Shown in pieces: positions 35,718-44,134 of a DNA stretch of 64,000 nucleotides. The DNA is from Bacteroidales bacterium. GTDB taxonomy: Bacteria > Bacteroidota > Bacteroidia > Bacteroidales > UBA932. A model generated the notes under the pieces. That model did no database searches and was not told the origin of the DNA. It saw only the letters and a list, made by a program, of their open reading frames with translations. Every line of letters starts with the position of its first letter. The first letter of the stretch is position 1. Where the stretch lies: positions 1-64,000 of the forward strand of contig JAFUDQ010000023.1 of NCBI GenBank assembly GCA_017459075.1. Reading direction: 5' to 3'. The translations under genes and the position numbers were made by a program.

Positions 35718-36440
35718 ATGTTCAATCTGATAATAGATATAGGAAATACAGCGGTAAAAGCTTCCAGGTCTGAAGGAATGACTTTAGGCAAAACCTTCCG
35801 CTATCAGGGAGAGAAAGTGATGGATTTTATCCTTTCACTTATAAAAAAGGAAATACCGGAGGTTATGGTTGTATCTTCCGTTTACGGAATATCGTCGCAT
35901 GATGAAAAGATACTCCGTAAAAAATGCAGGCATCTGCTGATACTTGATAAATTCCACACCCAGCTGCTTCAGGCAAAAGGTTTACCGGAACATATCACTT
36001 ACGACAGGGCCGCATCAATACTTGCGGCAAAGTATCTTTTCCCTGACAGGGGATGTACCGTAGTAGACTTTGGAACGACGCTTACAGTAGATTTTACAAG
36101 CAAGGAAGGTACATATATAGGAGGAAATATTTCCATAGGATGCCGTACCAGGTTTAAGGCTCTTAACAGGTATTCAAGGGCCCTTCCGCTTGTAGATACA
36201 CCCGAAAATGCAGAACTTCTCGGCCATAATCTTCAGGGAAGTATGGTTGCCGGAGTTATTTCGGGCATAAAGTTTGAAATAGAAGGATATATCGGTCTTT
36301 ATCCTGACAATATCATCGTGTTTACAGGCGGTGATGCAATTTATTTTGCAAAAAGGATGAAAAACTCGATATTTGTAGTTTGTAATTTGGTCCTGATGGG
36401 CCTTGCTTTAATTGCTGACGAATATGTCAAAAGTTTATAA
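35718..36440 (+). CDS. coaX: Type III pantothenate kinase
   Basis: First step of coenzyme A synthesis: phosphorylates pantothenate. The 240-residue product has the ASKHA-fold P-loop IIDIGNTAVKAS at the N-terminus, TYDRAASILAAKYLFP (about 93-108), VVDFGTTLTVDF (about 115-126) and GGNISIGCRTRFKAL. Type III enzymes are feedback-insensitive and common in this phylum. The next gene starts inside its last codons. Confidence 0.95.
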   Translation: MFNLIIDIGNTAVKASRSEGMTLGKTFRYQGEKVMDFILSLIKKEIPEVMVVSSVYGISSHDEKILRKKCRHLLILDKFHTQLLQAKGLPEHITYDRAASILAAKYLFPDRGCTVVDFGTTLTVDFTSKEGTYIGGNISIGCRTRFKALNRYSRALPLVDTPENAELLGHNLQGSMVAGVISGIKFEIEGYIGLYPDNIIVFTGGDAIYFAKRMKNSIFVVCNLVLMGLALIADEYVKSL

Positions 36441-37746
36441 ATACTTGTTATTTACCGCATTGGGAGTTCTCTGCAGTGTCGGGGCGTATGCTCAGACAGA
36501 GAGTGCCCATAACTCTTATTCACCTTATTCCGTATTTGGAATAGGGGATTTGTATACTCAGGGTTCAGCGTACAACAAGAGTATGGGCGGAGTTGGTATA
36601 GCAATGCGTAATAATCAGTATATTAACTATTTAAACCCTGCCGCCGTTACTGCGCGTGATACTTTGGCATTTATGGCCGACATCAACCTTTCCGTACAGA
36701 ACAAGTTTTACTCCCAGAACGGAAAGAAATCGGCAAACAATACCTTTAACATAAGCGGACTGGCTTTCACGGTGCCTATTTATAACAAATCGGCATTCAT
36801 AATGGGAATTACCCCATTCAGTGACGTAGGCTTTGATTTTACCACAAAAATCAATTCCGGCAGCCTGGCTGAAACAGGTTACATAACAAGGGCAGCAAAG
36901 GGCGACGGAGGTTTGTACCAGCTGTTTGCAGGAGCCGGAATCCAGCTCGGAAGTCATTTTTCCGTTGGTGCCCAGGCAATGTATTATTTCGGAAAGATAG
37001 ACAAAGATTATGTCTATACATTCCAGACATCATCGGCAAACAGCCTGTACACGGGATACGACCTTGAACTAAATGCCCTTACCGGCAAAATTGGCCTTCA
37101 GTATGAGACAAGGCTTTCAAACGGCCTTACCATTACCGCAGGTGCCACTCACAGGCTCAAGACCTCGCTTAAAGGACGCATAAGGGATTATAAGTTGTCA
37201 TCCCTTTCATCGCAGACTGATACCCTTAAATACTCCCTGGATACCCTTGGAAAGAATAACGGCGGAGTTAAACTTGCAGGTGAAACCGGAATAGGAATCG
37301 CAATCCGCAGGGGTGACAAATGGAGGTTTGAGATTGATTATACTTTTGCAGACTGGAGCAATTCGGGCTTTGAATCCATTTCAGGTATTTCAAGCACAAG
37401 CAATGCTGCTGCATTCAGCTGCACAAAGGCTCAGTCCTTAAGGGCCGGATTTGAGTACATACCTAATAAAAACGACATCAGGTACTACCTCAGGAGGTGC
37501 GCATACCGTGCCGGATTGTATTACGACAAGGCTTATTACAAGTTTAACGGCAACGCTGTTAACTCTTATGGCCTGACTTTTGGTGTAACACTTCCTATAT
37601 TCCGATGGTACAATGGTCTTACGCTTGGCGTAGACATAGGCCAGAGAGGTAAAAATACGGCAAACATGGTCCGTGAGAGATACGTAATGTTCTCTGTTGG
37701 TTTCAATATCCACGATATTTGGTTCCAGAAGGCCAGGTATGAATAA
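36424..37746 (+). CDS. Outer-membrane beta-barrel protein, FadL-like
   Basis: Predicted outer-membrane channel. The product of about 440 residues has a signal peptide (cleaved after GAYAQ), then NSYSPYSVFGIGDLYTQGSAYNKSMGGVGIAM. That is the N-terminal region with asymmetric Gly-rich strands seen in FadL/PorV-like barrels, followed by alternating aromatic strands to an end at WFQKARYE. ATG at 36424 overlaps coaX by 17 bp; a TTG at 36412 is less likely. A protein of this kind is often encoded next to coaX in Bacteroidales, from general knowledge; its cargo is unknown. Confidence 0.75.
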   Translation: MSKVYKYLLFTALGVLCSVGAYAQTESAHNSYSPYSVFGIGDLYTQGSAYNKSMGGVGIAMRNNQYINYLNPAAVTARDTLAFMADINLSVQNKFYSQNGKKSANNTFNISGLAFTVPIYNKSAFIMGITPFSDVGFDFTTKINSGSLAETGYITRAAKGDGGLYQLFAGAGIQLGSHFSVGAQAMYYFGKIDKDYVYTFQTSSANSLYTGYDLELNALTGKIGLQYETRLSNGLTITAGATHRLKTSLKGRIRDYKLSSLSSQTDTLKYSLDTLGKNNGGVKLAGETGIGIAIRRGDKWRFEIDYTFADWSNSGFESISGISSTSNAAAFSCTKAQSLRAGFEYIPNKNDIRYYLRRCAYRAGLYYDKAYYKFNGNAVNSYGLTFGVTLPIFRWYNGLTLGVDIGQRGKNTANMVRERYVMFSVGFNIHDIWFQKARYE

Positions 37747-37782
37747 GTAAAAAGTTGAGTAATAATAAAATACAATAGTACT

Positions 37783-39120
37783 ATGAAAAAATTTATCTTA
37801 GGATTTTTCGCTGCAGCGATGGTATTTGCCGGAGGAAACAAGGCAAGTGCACAGGGTAAGTATGGTCCGGATTCCGCAAATTGCGTAACCTATCTTTCAT
37901 ACTACCATGAGTATTTCAAGCAGAAGAATTATGATGCAGCTCTTCCAAACTGGAGAAAGGCTTATGCAATCTGCGCCCCTACCGCCAACCAGAACATGAT
38001 TCTTGACGGTACCACTCTTATGCGCAGGCTTATTGCAAAGAACGGTGCAAACAAAGAGTATAAGGCAGCTCTTATCGATTCACTTCTGACCCTCCATGAC
38101 CTCAGGGCAAAGAACTATCCCAAGTATACAGTTGCTGCTATCAACAACAAGGGTCTTGATATTGTAAACTACCTTAAGAGTGACAACCAGAGGGTCTTTG
38201 ACGGCCTTGAGGAGGTTATCGCCGCAAATAATGAGAAGACAAAACTCAGTATCCTTGTAAACGACCTCAATGCTGCCATCGAACTTTACAAGCAGGAGAA
38301 GATGGATGCAGAGAAGGTGATTGCAACCTATCAGAGGAATGTTGCCATCGTCAAGGAAATTCAGCCTGACAAGACTGTTAAGCAGGAGGATATCGACAAG
38401 ACAAAGTCAGACATCGAAGGTTTGTTCATCACCAGCAAGGTTGCAAGCTGCGAGAACCTTATCGCCCTCTTCACTCCCCGCTTCGATGCAGATCCTGAGA
38501 ATGTGGAGCTTGCTACAAATATCGTCAAGATGATGTCCAACTCCGAGGGATGTATCAACAATGACCTTTTCCTTCGTGCTACGACTTCAATGCATAAGAA
38601 TGACCCTTCTGCACAGAGCGCATACTTCCTTTACAGGCTTAATGCCGCACAGGACAACATTGCAGCCGCAGAGTCTTTCCTTGAGGAGGCCGTACGTCTT
38701 TCAGAGAATGAGGATCCCAAGGTTGCCGCAGACTATAACATGCAGTATGCAAACTTCTGCCTTAACAATGGTCACAAGGCAAAGGCTGTAGCCGCTGCAC
38801 AGAAGGCTGTTGAACTTGACGCAAGCCAGTCTCCCAAGGCATACTTCGTAATGGGTTCCGTATGGGGTTCAACCACTTGCGGCGGAGACGAAATCGCAAG
38901 GCGTTCCCCTTATTGGGTAGCTGTTGATTATCTGCAGAAGGCCCGCACAGGCGCAGACGATGATCTTCTTGAGAAGATTAATACAAGCATCGCAAAGTTC
39001 AGGACATACTTCCCTTCAACACAGGATGCTTTCATGTATGATCTTACCGACGGACAGTCTTACACTGTATCTTGCGGCGGAATGCGCGCAGTTACTACTG
39101 TAAGGACTCAGAAGCAGTAA
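37783..39120 (+). CDS. Secreted tetratricopeptide-repeat protein
   Basis: Periplasmic or surface-exposed TPR protein of unknown partner. The 445-residue product has a signal peptide (MKKFILGFFAAAMVFAGGNKASAQ), a TPR-like pair at YHEYFKQKNYDAALPNWRKA (about 40-60) and a second set near AAESFLEEAVRLSENEDPKVA and HKAKAVAAAQKAVELD (about 305-350). A Cys pair occurs near the end (WGSTTCGGDE, YTVSCGGMR). It is strongly enriched in charged helices. It follows the barrel gene by 36 bp and precedes lptC by 3 bp. Confidence 0.8.
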   Translation: MKKFILGFFAAAMVFAGGNKASAQGKYGPDSANCVTYLSYYHEYFKQKNYDAALPNWRKAYAICAPTANQNMILDGTTLMRRLIAKNGANKEYKAALIDSLLTLHDLRAKNYPKYTVAAINNKGLDIVNYLKSDNQRVFDGLEEVIAANNEKTKLSILVNDLNAAIELYKQEKMDAEKVIATYQRNVAIVKEIQPDKTVKQEDIDKTKSDIEGLFITSKVASCENLIALFTPRFDADPENVELATNIVKMMSNSEGCINNDLFLRATTSMHKNDPSAQSAYFLYRLNAAQDNIAAAESFLEEAVRLSENEDPKVAADYNMQYANFCLNNGHKAKAVAAAQKAVELDASQSPKAYFVMGSVWGSTTCGGDEIARRSPYWVAVDYLQKARTGADDDLLEKINTSIAKFRTYFPSTQDAFMYDLTDGQSYTVSCGGMRAVTTVRTQKQ

Positions 39121-39123
39121 AAC

Positions 39124-39750
39124 TTGGTTCATACCAAACATATAGCAAAGATGATTGCAACCGCTACGGCGGTTGCTTTCGTCGTTTTTTCATGCAAAGG
39201 GGATTTGCCGGAGTCCGTTAAGCCAAAAGGAGACATTCCGTTCCAGACAGTGGATAACATGTATGTTGTACAATCCAAGAACGGACTGCTCCAGATGCGC
39301 ATCAAGGCGGGCGTAATGGAGAGGTATGAAAAAGATACCCTTTCATGGGAGCTTTTCCCAAAGGGACTTGAAGTTTTCGCCTATTCGGAAGAAGGTCTTC
39401 TTGAAACTGAAATGAGAAGCGACAATGCCCGGCATGAAAAATACAAAAACTCGGACGAAGAAGTTTGGATGGCCTTCGGGAGTGTTTACCTGCATAATAT
39501 CATCAAGCAGGAAACCATAGAAACAGACACCTTGTACTGGAACAAATCCACCGGAGAAATATACAATGACTGTTATGTCCGCCTGTATTCCCCCGATGGA
39601 TTTATCCAGGGATACGGGCTCCGGTCAGACGACAGGGCACGTAACTCAAGTATTCTCAAGCCTTTCAACAATTACTTCGTTGTGGTACAGGATACCACCA
39701 AAGTAGCCATAGATTCGGTCAATTTCATAGGTCCTTTGCTCAAAAAATGA
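39124..39750 (+). CDS. lptC: LPS export protein LptC
   Basis: Bacteroidota-type LptC lipoprotein, the periplasmic bridge of lipopolysaccharide transport. The 208-residue product has a lipobox VFSC (Cys about residue 24). An OstA-like beta-jellyroll follows, with MRIKAGVMERYEKDTLSWELFPKGLEVFAY and DNARHEKYKNSDEEVWMAFGSVYLHNI. I prefer the TTG start at 39124, three bases after the TPR gene, because it supplies the Lys-rich n-region of the signal; ATG at 39151 would lack it. Confidence 0.85.
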   Translation: MVHTKHIAKMIATATAVAFVVFSCKGDLPESVKPKGDIPFQTVDNMYVVQSKNGLLQMRIKAGVMERYEKDTLSWELFPKGLEVFAYSEEGLLETEMRSDNARHEKYKNSDEEVWMAFGSVYLHNIIKQETIETDTLYWNKSTGEIYNDCYVRLYSPDGFIQGYGLRSDDRARNSSILKPFNNYFVVVQDTTKVAIDSVNFIGPLLKK

Positions 39751-39781
39751 GTTCATTATGCATAAATTGACAGAAAATTGC

Positions 39782-39789
39782 TATCTTCG
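39782..39789 (+). promoter_or_regulatory. Candidate -7 box of the ppiD-like gene
   Basis: TATCTTCG matches TAnnTTTG with one mismatch and lies 42 bp before the start codon, in the 81-bp gap after lptC. Confidence 0.4.
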
Positions 39790-39831
39790 CACCCCAAATG
39801 TTTTTGTAAAAAAATTTAAAAAGTATATACA

Positions 39832-41640
39832 ATGGCGGTTCTTGAAAAAATTCGCGTAAAGTTCGGCATCGGAGCCTCAATCATTATCGCTCTGGGCCTT
39901 CTTTCATTTATCATCAGCCCTGATGACCTGGAAAGAGCTTTCCAGAGCATGTCGTCAAAATATGACGTAGGCAAGGTAGGAGGAAAATCCATTTCTTACG
40001 ATGATTTTAAGGCAGATGTAGACAATCTTACTGAAGTTGCAAAACTCTCCGGCATGGGAACCCTTACTTCCCAGCAGCAGGAGCAGATCCGTGACGCTGC
40101 ATGGCAGGATATCCTTGTCAGGAATCTTTTCCTTAAGAATGCAGAGAAGTCAGGACTGAATCTTGGAGAAGATGAGAAGGTGGCTCTTACCACCGGAAGC
40201 ATGATTTCCCCCATGATTTCCAGAAACGGCCTCTTCTTCGATGAGGACGGCAATTTCTCAGCAGAGAAGGTTGTTGAGGTTGGCCAGGCATCAAAGACCA
40301 ATCCCCAGCTTCGCAGATACTGGGACAATCTCCTTAACAGCATCTACAACCAGCAGGTTATCAACAAGTATTCCACCCTCTTTGCAAACGCAAGCGTAGA
40401 GACTCCTTTCGCAGTACGCAAGGATATTGAGGAAAACAACGTCACAAGCGACGTAGAGTTCATCATGCTTCCTTACGGCTACACCCAGGATTCAACAGTT
40501 GTAGTTACCGACGCAGAGGTTAAAGAGTTTTACAACAATCACAAGAAGTTCTACAAGCAGATTGCAAGCCGTGACATAGAGTACGTAGTATTCGAGACCG
40601 TTCCTTCACAGAAGGATATCGAGTCTGTAAAAGACTATGTAGGAAATGTTTACAATGGTTTCGCAGCCGCAGAGAACGTTAAGTCTTACCTCAGCAGGAG
40701 CCGTTCTGAAATTGCTTACGATGAGGAGCACTGGTACACAGAAAATGAGCTCAAGGGCATCAATTCAGACCTTGCTACATTCGTAGAGAATAACGGCGAA
40801 GGTGCTGTTTCCGACGTTATCCAGGCCGGCAGCAAATTCTTCTTTGCAAAGGTTATGGGTGTAAAGGTAGAGAAAGACCAGGCTCCTGTAAAGCAGGTTG
40901 CCATTTTCCAGATGACCGCACAGCCCGGAAACGAGACTGCAAACGCCGTATATCAGCAGGCTACCAATTTCGCAGCAGCCGCTCATGACGGTCTTGCCGC
41001 TTATCGCAGGGCAGTAGATACCCTTGGTGTTTACTCACATCCTTATCCTAACCTTACAGAGGGTTCAGACAATCTCGGAGCTATCAACAATACCAAGGTT
41101 GTTACCAACTGGGCATTTGAGAACAAGGTTGGAAAGGTTTCCGACATCAAGACCGTAGACAACAAGTATCATATCATCGCTGTTGTCACCGGTGTTCATG
41201 AAGAGGGAATCGCAAGCCTTCAGGAAGTTGCTTCAGACATCCGTCAGCAGCTCTATATCATCAAGCTTGGTCAGAAGAAGACCCAGGAAGTTGCAGAGCA
41301 GATTGCAGGTCTTTCCACAATGGAAGAAATCGCAGAAAAGCTTAATGCTTCTGTAAGTACACGCAGTGGCGTCACCTTCTCTTCACGCAGCAACCAGAGC
41401 CTTGACAACGCCTTCATCGGCGCAATCAGCGCAGCTGAGCCAGGAAAGATTGCAGCTCCTGTAGCAGGTGCTTTCGGAACATACATCTTCAAGGTAACTG
41501 CACGCGATACAGGTGCTTTCTACACAGAGGATGATGCCAAGACCGCAGCTTCACAGTACGCCCTTTATTCAACACAGGGTCTCCTTCCTGTAATGATGGA
41601 GGAGGCAGAAGTTAAAGATAACAGGGCACGCTTCTTCTAG
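39832..41640 (+). CDS. PpiD/SurA-like membrane-anchored chaperone
   Basis: Inner-membrane-anchored periplasmic folding factor. The 602-residue product has a short cytoplasmic start, one membrane helix (about 12-27, IGASIIIALGLLSFII) and a SurA_N-like helical domain (GKSISYDDFKADVDNL, then the QQQEQIRDAAWQDILVRNLF region). The C-terminal rotamase-like region includes SLQEVASDIRQQLYIIKLGQ and DNAFIGAISAAEPGKIAAPV. I do not find the parvulin signature (ASHIL...GGDLG), and the chain is about 100 residues shorter than typical family members, so prolyl isomerase activity is doubtful. Acidic-basic balance is even; no frameshift is seen. Confidence 0.8.
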   Translation: MAVLEKIRVKFGIGASIIIALGLLSFIISPDDLERAFQSMSSKYDVGKVGGKSISYDDFKADVDNLTEVAKLSGMGTLTSQQQEQIRDAAWQDILVRNLFLKNAEKSGLNLGEDEKVALTTGSMISPMISRNGLFFDEDGNFSAEKVVEVGQASKTNPQLRRYWDNLLNSIYNQQVINKYSTLFANASVETPFAVRKDIEENNVTSDVEFIMLPYGYTQDSTVVVTDAEVKEFYNNHKKFYKQIASRDIEYVVFETVPSQKDIESVKDYVGNVYNGFAAAENVKSYLSRSRSEIAYDEEHWYTENELKGINSDLATFVENNGEGAVSDVIQAGSKFFFAKVMGVKVEKDQAPVKQVAIFQMTAQPGNETANAVYQQATNFAAAAHDGLAAYRRAVDTLGVYSHPYPNLTEGSDNLGAINNTKVVTNWAFENKVGKVSDIKTVDNKYHIIAVVTGVHEEGIASLQEVASDIRQQLYIIKLGQKKTQEVAEQIAGLSTMEEIAEKLNASVSTRSGVTFSSRSNQSLDNAFIGAISAAEPGKIAAPVAGAFGTYIFKVTARDTGAFYTEDDAKTAASQYALYSTQGLLPVMMEEAEVKDNRARFF

Positions 41641-41643
41641 GAT

Positions 41644-42777
41644 ATGCGTAAAGTATCCATTCTTGTTGCCGCCGTTTTGCTGGCGGCAGGATGTGGAAGT
41701 AAAAACACCGTGGAAAGTTCATTGGACGAACTTTTCCACGGTTTGTTTGCTTCTGACGGCCCCGGAGCCCTGGTGCTGGTAGAAAAAGACGGTAAAATCG
41801 TCTATGACAAGGGTTTTGGTATCGCAGACATTGAAACAGGCGCTCCTATTACAGACACCACCATGTTCAACATCTGCTCCGTGTCCAAGCAGTTCTCTGC
41901 AATGGCTCTGTTCATACTTGCGGAGGAGGGCAAAATCTCTCTGGATGACCCTGTAAACAAGTATTTTCCCCAGTTCAAGGCAGAGTTCTTCGGGCGTATT
42001 ACCCTCCGGAACCTTATTTCCCATACTTCCGGTTTGCCGGACAGCAGGCCCCGTACAGAAAAAGAATGGGTAAAGTACCGTGAAAAGAACGCTTCTATCT
42101 TCGACAATCTGGATGACTATAAGCTTTACTGCGAGGAAGAGGAATCCTGGCGTTTTTATGAGACCCTGGACTCGCTGGCCTTCGAGCCAGGAACAGCTTA
42201 CGAGTACCAGAACCCTACCTTCCAGCTTATACTTGGCATTGTAGAGCAGGTTACTGGTGAAAAATTCGACGACTGGATGCGGGAGCATGTGTTCCTGCCT
42301 TCCGGAATGCCCGGTACTGTTTACTTCGAGCCTGACCGCCAGATTCCCAACATGGCCCATGGTTACATCAAGGACAAAGGGGAAGTCTGGGAAGAGTTCG
42401 ACTTCGGAGAGGATAATTTCTTTGGAACAAAGGCCGATGGCGGCATTTATACAACCGCCCTTGAGTTTGTTAATTGGGACAAGGCTCTTTATGGCGATGT
42501 CCTGATATCCCCGGAAATGCGTAAAGAGGCTCATACAGGCCACATTGCAACCGATATTCCTTACACGGATTATGGTTACGGCTGGTTTATAGAGAAGCGT
42601 CCTGACAGGCCGCTCAAGATTTATCATACCGGCGACAACGGCGGTTTCTATATCTTTGAGGGCCGATTCCCTGAGAAGGATGTCTTTTACCTTATCTTCG
42701 CCAACCAGTTCTACTGGGACCGCGACGCTACGGCAGATAAAGTTGACGAGATACTACAGAAAAACGGCTGGATTTAA
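41644..42777 (+). CDS. Serine hydrolase of the beta-lactamase/class C family (lipoprotein)
   Basis: Predicted periplasmic esterase or peptidase with a penicillin-binding fold. The 377-residue product has a lipobox LLAAGC (Cys about 17). The active-site SxxK is SVSK (Ser79-Lys82), followed by a YxN-like motif in YEYQNPTFQL and the third motif HTGDNGGF (about 320). ITLRNLISHTSGLPD is the conserved family stretch. It begins 3 bp after the ppiD-like gene. Its last codons form the left arm of a terminator. Lactamase activity is not implied; many relatives act on D-amino peptides or esters. Confidence 0.88.
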   Translation: MRKVSILVAAVLLAAGCGSKNTVESSLDELFHGLFASDGPGALVLVEKDGKIVYDKGFGIADIETGAPITDTTMFNICSVSKQFSAMALFILAEEGKISLDDPVNKYFPQFKAEFFGRITLRNLISHTSGLPDSRPRTEKEWVKYREKNASIFDNLDDYKLYCEEEESWRFYETLDSLAFEPGTAYEYQNPTFQLILGIVEQVTGEKFDDWMREHVFLPSGMPGTVYFEPDRQIPNMAHGYIKDKGEVWEEFDFGEDNFFGTKADGGIYTTALEFVNWDKALYGDVLISPEMRKEAHTGHIATDIPYTDYGYGWFIEKRPDRPLKIYHTGDNGGFYIFEGRFPEKDVFYLIFANQFYWDRDATADKVDEILQKNGWI

Positions 42778-42789
42778 CCAGCCGTTTTT
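42760..42789 (+). terminator. Terminator overlapping the stop codon of the serine hydrolase
   Basis: A 12-bp perfect stem (42760-42771 and 42778-42789; AAAAACGGCTGG and its complement) ends in TTTTT. The 6-nt loop ATTTAA holds the TAA stop codon, so the hairpin covers the last four amino-acid codons. Confidence 0.85.
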
Positions 42790-42877
42790 CGTTACCCTGA
42801 GCTCTTTTCTGTCATCCTGAGCTCTTTCTGTCATCCTGAGCTCTTTTCTGTCATCCTGAGCGAAGTCGAAGGATCTA
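42790..42877. repeat. Tandem array of dispersed repeat, TCTTTTC-spacer type
   Basis: Four units share the core TGTCATCCTGAGC (the first is degenerate) and are separated by the 6-7 nt spacer TCTTT(T)C. The last unit continues into GAAGTCGAAGGATCTAC. The array sits between convergent genes; its final CTA is the complement of the ychF stop codon TAG. Confidence 0.8.
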
Positions 42878-43978
42878 CACGTTAAACAGGAAATGCATTA
42901 TATCGCCATCCTGCACAACGTAATCCTTGCCCTCAGTAGACAACTTTCCGGCACTGCGGCAAGCCGATTCTGACTTGAGCGCCACAAAATCATCGTACTT
43001 AATAACCTCTGCCCGGATAAAACCTCTCTCAAAATCAGTATGGATGGTTCCGGCAGCCCTCGGCGCCTTGTCACCCTTGCGGATAGTCCAGGCACGGCAC
43101 TCATCGGCACCAGCGGTAAAGAAAGTCTGCAAGCCAAGCAGCCTGTATGCACCCTGGATAAGACGGGTAACACCTGACTCCTCCAGGCCAAGTTCATCAA
43201 GGAACATCTTGCGGTCTTCAAAATCCTCGATTTCTGCAATATCGGACTCTGTCTTTGCGGCGATAACCAGAATCTCAGCATTCTCATCCTTCACAGCCTC
43301 ACGGACAGCATCGACGTAAGCATTGCCTTTGGCAGCAGAAGCCTCATCTACGTTGCAGACATACATCACAGGCTTGTTTGTAAGCAGGTATAGGTCCTTG
43401 GCCATAGCTGCTTCCTCATCGTTGTTAAACTCTACGCTACGGCAGTTCCTGCCTTCAAGCAAAGCAGCGCGGTAACGCTCCAGGAGATCCATAAGCTTCT
43501 TCGCCTCTTTGTCAGCTCCAATCTTAGCCTGCTTCTGAACCTTGGCAAGACGGGCCTCAACAGTCTCCAAATCCTTAATCTGAAGCTCTACGTCAACAAC
43601 TTCCTTGTCACGTACAGGGTCTACGCTTCCATCTACGTGAACAATATTGCCGTCATCGAAGCAGCGCAGCACATGAAGGATAGCATCTGTTTCGCGAATG
43701 TTGGCCAGGAACTGGTTTCCAAGACCCTCTCCTTTGCTTGCGCCTTTTACAAGGCCGGCGATATCCACGATATCCACAGTAGCCGGGATTGTCCTCTGCG
43801 GCTTGCAGATTTCAGTCAGTACTTCAAGCCTCTTGTCCGGCACATTTGTAGAGCCAAGATTAGGCTCGATTGTACAGAAAGGAAAGTTTGCGCTCTGGGC
43901 TTTTCCGGAGCTTATACAATTGAAAAGAGTTGATTTACCAACATTCGGTAAGCCTACTATTCCGCATTTCAACGACAT
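42875..43978 (-). CDS. ychF: Redox-regulated ATPase YchF
   Basis: OBG-family P-loop NTPase that prefers ATP and associates with ribosomes. The 367-residue product has G1 GLPNVGKSTLFN (about 8), the G3 region DIAGLVKGASKGEGLGNQFL (about 70), the coiled-coil insert and the C-terminal TGS domain with DFERGFIRAEVIKYDD and the usual end DIMHFLFNV. The stop codon TAG is the first triplet of a dispersed repeat unit, yet the C-terminus is intact. Confidence 0.97.
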   Translation of the reverse strand: MSLKCGIVGLPNVGKSTLFNCISSGKAQSANFPFCTIEPNLGSTNVPDKRLEVLTEICKPQRTIPATVDIVDIAGLVKGASKGEGLGNQFLANIRETDAILHVLRCFDDGNIVHVDGSVDPVRDKEVVDVELQIKDLETVEARLAKVQKQAKIGADKEAKKLMDLLERYRAALLEGRNCRSVEFNNDEEAAMAKDLYLLTNKPVMYVCNVDEASAAKGNAYVDAVREAVKDENAEILVIAAKTESDIAEIEDFEDRKMFLDELGLEESGVTRLIQGAYRLLGLQTFFTAGADECRAWTIRKGDKAPRAAGTIHTDFERGFIRAEVIKYDDFVALKSESACRSAGKLSTEGKDYVVQDGDIMHFLFNV

Positions 43979-44010
43979 AAATTCAGGTTTTTTACAAATT
44001 CAAAAAAACT

Positions 44011-44026
44011 AAGATTTATAAATCTT
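44011..44026. promoter_or_regulatory. 16-bp palindrome in the ychF leader
   Basis: AAGATTTATAAATCTT is a perfect palindrome between the ychF -7 box and its start codon. It may be an operator or a leader hairpin; no known regulator is recognised. Confidence 0.35.
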
Positions 44027-44053
44027 ATAATTCAAAAAAAGCAATTCCGTCTG

Positions 44054-44061
44054 CAAAAATA
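44054..44061 (-). promoter_or_regulatory. -7 box of ychF
   Basis: Minus-strand TATTTTTG is a TAnnTTTG match about 75 bp upstream of the start codon. Confidence 0.45.
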
Positions 44062-44134
44062 AGAATTATACGAATCTTATCCTATTTACAAAAAGAAATG
44101 TTAATATTTGAGGCCTCAATAAAAACTGACAGGC

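Noticed and set aside
41719..42627. Long open frame antisense to the serine hydrolase
   Set aside because: The sense frame has a lipobox, SVSK and HTG motifs; the antisense translation shows no family features and is a shadow of GC-rich third positions.
42790..42877. Possible miniature CRISPR array
   Set aside because: Repeats are only 13 nt and the 6-7 nt spacers are identical within the array; there are no cas genes. A dispersed repeat family fits better.
43770..43785. DnaA-box-like TATCCACAG in ychF
   Set aside because: A single site in coding sequence without clustering or AT-rich context; expected by chance.
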